7,427 nt of DNA from assembly GCA_017432405.1 (NCBI GenBank), contig JAFRJF010000303.1, positions 1 to 7,427 on the forward strand. The letters run 5' to 3'. This DNA comes from Clostridia bacterium (GTDB taxonomy: Bacteria; Bacillota_A; Clostridia; Christensenellales; Aristaeellaceae). The first letter of the stretch is position 1; every line of letters begins with the position of its first letter. Shown piece by piece: positions 6,179-7,427 of this stretch. The notes under the pieces are model-generated. The model ran no database searches and was not told the DNA's origin. It saw nothing but the letters and a program-made list of their open reading frames with translations. The translations under genes were made by a program, and so were the position numbers.

Positions 6179-6207
6179 CCGATCACCCCTCACTAAAGAA
6201 TACATTC

Positions 6208-6236
6208 ATTATACCAGCATCCGGGACAAATGACAA
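6208..6236 (-). promoter_or_regulatory. Promoter of the methyltransferase gene
   Basis: On the minus strand TTGTCA (6236-6231), a 17-bp spacer and TATAAT (6213-6208) preceded by TGG give a -35, -10 and extended -10 match close to the sigma-A consensus. Transcription should start near 6201, about 23 nt before the chosen ATG. This position argues against the longer open frame. Confidence 0.8.
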
Positions 6237-6244
6237 GCGAATCA

Positions 6245-6273
6245 TTGACATGTCATCCGTTCCAAGGTACTAT
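6245..6273 (+). promoter_or_regulatory. Divergent promoter of the nuclease-tail protein gene
   Basis: A perfect TTGACA (6245-6250), a 17-bp spacer and TACTAT (6268-6273) face the gene starting at 6305. The -35 boxes of this and the methyltransferase promoter are only 8 bp apart, back to back, so polymerase bound to one would hinder the other. A 10-bp palindrome, TGACATGTCA (6246-6255), overlaps this -35 box and could be a repressor site. Confidence 0.7.
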
Positions 6274-6304
6274 ATACACGGGAATATGATTGGGAGGGAT
6301 GCCC

Positions 6305-6880
6305 ATGAAAAAGCTGCTCGCCATCGTTTTGATGCTGGTCCTCTGCGCCGCGAGCCTGGCGGAGGGCGGCGATATGACATCGCTGGTTCGCGCCGGCGGC
6401 TTCGAACCTGTCGCCTCGGAAAACAAGAGCGGCATACTGCGCTGTGATTACACCCTGACCGGCGAAAGGACTGCCGCCATGGTCTGGACCGACGCTGCGC
6501 AGCAATACACGGTCTCCGGCGACTCAGACGCGCTGTCAAAGCTGTACCTGGACGCGCTGGACCTTGGCGGCTGGGAATCCTGCCGCTACATCGTGGGCGA
6601 GGAGGCGCGCCTGTCCTTTGGCACGGTCTCCGCCCAGCGCTGTGAAAGCCTCGAGGATTACGCCGCGCTGGTCAGGGCCGCGATGGCGATCCAGAGCTTC
6701 GCCAGCGCCTTCACCGGCGTCACGCGGTCCTACGTGCTCAACAAGCGCTCGAAGAAGTTCCACCATCCCGAATGCCCCGGCATTAAAAACATGAGCCTAA
6801 AAAACAGGGAGGAATTCACCGGCACGCGGAATACCCTGATCGCCCAGGGCTATTCGCCCTGCGGGATTTGCAAGCCGTAA
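6305..6880 (+). CDS. Secreted protein with C-terminal nuclease-associated Cys/His motif
   Basis: A 191-residue exported protein. Residues 1-19 are a signal peptide (two lysines, hydrophobic core, ASLA|EGG cleavage). About 25-135 is a domain I do not recognise. The last 49 residues (143-191) are distinctive: YVLNKRSKKFHHPECPG, then a linker with KNREEFTGTR, then GYSPCGICKP. This segment is familiar from the C-termini of secreted thermonuclease- or endonuclease-type and metallo-hydrolase proteins of Bacillota, and looks like a short Ada-type metal-binding fold using His153/His154, Cys157, Cys186 and Cys189. Here no nuclease domain precedes it. The start ATG has GGAGG (6293-6297) at 7 nt; the earlier TTG at 6290 and ATG at 6299 overlap that site and are less likely. 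It is transcribed divergently from the methyltransferase. No lipobox is present. Confidence 0.85.
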   Translation: MKKLLAIVLMLVLCAASLAEGGDMTSLVRAGGFEPVASENKSGILRCDYTLTGERTAAMVWTDAAQQYTVSGDSDALSKLYLDALDLGGWESCRYIVGEEARLSFGTVSAQRCESLEDYAALVRAAMAIQSFASAFTGVTRSYVLNKRSKKFHHPECPGIKNMSLKNREEFTGTRNTLIAQGYSPCGICKP

Positions 6881-7030
6881 ATCGAACACCACTTTATATT
6901 ATTTCAATATACTCTGCTGAACTCACCCGCAAAAACCGCCTATTTTCAGTCCTTTCAGCACAGACTAAAACTAAGTCTGACAAACTATTTAGGGTAAAAT
7001 TAGGGTATTTGCATCCCGAATTTTGGACAC
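6881..7030. other. AT-rich gap bordering phage genes
   Basis: No gene fits in this 150-bp stretch, which is clearly richer in A and T than the surrounding genes. It holds a 6-bp inverted repeat, CAGACT (6961-6966) with AGTCTG (6974-6979), and a tandem TTAGGGTA (6989-6996 and 7000-7007). Lying between a chromosomal-type gene and phage lysis genes, it is a plausible place for an attachment site, but without the other prophage end no att core can be named. No clear terminator for the plus-strand gene is seen. Confidence 0.5.
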
Positions 7031-7063
7031 TAAAAACACCCGCGCAGGATTGCCTGCGCGGGT
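7031..7063 (-). terminator. Intrinsic terminator of the holin gene
   Basis: An 11-bp perfect GC-rich stem (7038-7048 with 7053-7063) with a 4-nt loop is followed, on the minus strand, by GTTTTTA. It begins 17 bp after the holin stop codon and closes the phage transcript. It could also stop plus-strand transcription from the gene ending at 6880, but lacks a T-run in that direction. Confidence 0.85.
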
Positions 7064-7080
7064 TCGTCGTCATTATACAA

Positions 7081-7281
7081 TCAGCCTTCGTCCACCTCCG
7101 GCAGCCCCGCCACGCTGGTCAGCAGGCTCAGGATGCCGGCGAGGACGCTGGAGGACAGCACCAGCTTCCAGTTCACGTCGCCCATGGCGGCGGACGTGCC
7201 GATGGTGGCCACCGCCGTCTGGGCCACTGTCTTGATGGCGCGCACGCCCGCGGCTTTGAACCACTTGCCCCAATCTCGCAT
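7081..7281 (-). CDS. Phage holin, r1t type
   Basis: A 66-residue membrane protein matching the r1t-like holin family (PF16945): WFKAAGVRAIKTVAQTAVAT (7-26), a DVNW turn (35-38) and LAGILSLLTSVAGLPEV (47-63), the family's strongest signature. Two hydrophobic helices (about 14-33 and 39-58) with short charged ends fit a class II holin, which forms membrane lesions that let the endolysin reach the wall. Full length for the family. The start has AGGAG at 9-nt spacing, overlapping the stop codon region of the upstream gene 5 nt away. The endolysin gene, often immediately downstream, is absent: a terminator and non-phage DNA follow. It may lie upstream outside the window or be lost. Confidence 0.9.
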   Translation of the reverse strand: MRDWGKWFKAAGVRAIKTVAQTAVATIGTSAAMGDVNWKLVLSSSVLAGILSLLTSVAGLPEVDEG

Positions 7282-7286
7282 GTTCT

Positions 7287-7427
7287 CTATCTCCTTTCCT
7301 TCAGGTCCCGAATGTCGTGCTCAACCTCCGTCATGCGCCCCTCCAGCTTGAAGGTGCGCTCGATGACGCTGTTGTGCTTGTCCACCTTCTCCTCCAGCTT
7401 CTTCAGCCGGTACTGCGTCAGCCGCGC
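7287..7427 (-). CDS. Partial phage coiled-coil protein upstream of the holin
   Basis: Only the last 46 residues are present; the gene runs off the right edge. They read as one charged amphipathic helix (YRLKKLEEKVDKHNSVIERT, then LEGRMTEVEHDIRDLKERR), with heptad spacing of Leu, Val and Ile. Small coiled-coil proteins of this kind, XhlA-like among them, often directly precede holins in phages of Bacillota. The stop codon lies 5 nt before the holin start and the holin ribosome binding site overlaps its last codons, so the two are co-transcribed and probably translationally coupled. No membrane segment is seen in this piece, and the family name is an inference from position and helix type. Confidence 0.75.
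   Translation of the reverse strand, partial: ARLTQYRLKKLEEKVDKHNSVIERTFKLEGRMTEVEHDIRDLKERR

Noticed and set aside
5180..6196. Plus-strand open frame of 338 codons
   Set aside because: It is antisense to the methyltransferase, whose catalytic motifs are intact, and it has no initiation signal.
6896..6910. ATATT/AATAT hairpin after the nuclease-tail gene as terminator
   Set aside because: The stem is five A-U pairs and no T-run follows, which is too weak to call.
7072..7077. Minus-strand TATAAT after the holin gene
   Set aside because: No -35 box lies at proper distance, and it sits just after the holin stop and before that gene's own terminator, so it would drive nothing.

Overview
The window looks like a chromosomal segment of a high-GC member of the Bacillota, probably a gut-type Clostridia lineage. 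This is inferred from strong AGGAGG-type ribosome binding sites, sigma-A-like TTGACA/TATAAT promoters, a DUF951 protein, Gram-positive-type signal peptidases, an r1t-type phage holin, and intergenic repeats of a kind I recall from Clostridia genomes. Species cannot be assigned from the sequence alone.

Layout. Positions 1-347 are non-coding and repeat-bearing: a 20-bp direct repeat occurs twice, followed by a REP-like stem-loop. A strong promoter (348-376) with a palindrome at the expected transcription start drives a TetR-family regulator (417-1076). A small secreted protein of unknown function (1143-1670) follows, and a strong hairpin terminator closes the unit. On the minus strand, reading from about 4890 down to 1720, lies a compact four-gene unit: a DUF951 zinc-motif protein, a minimal signal peptidase I, a second signal peptidase I with an expanded repeat-rich cytoplasmic N-terminus, and a membrane-anchored M1-aminopeptidase-like protein whose catalytic residues all appear to be replaced. 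Upstream of that, also on the minus strand, is a solitary beta-class (Mod-like) DNA methyltransferase (4928-6178). It is divergently transcribed from a small secreted protein (6305-6880) ending in a Cys/His motif more often seen behind nuclease domains. Their promoters lie back to back with -35 boxes 8 bp apart. The right edge (7081-7427) holds a holin and the end of a coiled-coil phage protein on the minus strand, with their terminator. This is the edge of a prophage or prophage remnant, separated from the methyltransferase locus by an AT-rich gap.

How the genes fit together. The DUF951/signal peptidase/M1-like group is tightly packed (a 4-nt overlap, then 27-nt and 13-nt gaps) and is probably one transcript devoted to protein export and the cell surface. 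Its most unusual members are the repeat-expanded signal peptidase and the apparently dead M1 peptidase. The TetR gene and the secreted protein behind it form a second, separate unit. No restriction endonuclease accompanies the methyltransferase in the window. Several database-style start sites would be too long here, and I moved four of them (DUF951, the repeat-bearing signal peptidase, the methyltransferase and the nuclease-tail protein) to internal ATGs with good ribosome binding sites. I see no tRNA, rRNA, CRISPR array, riboswitch or insertion sequence.
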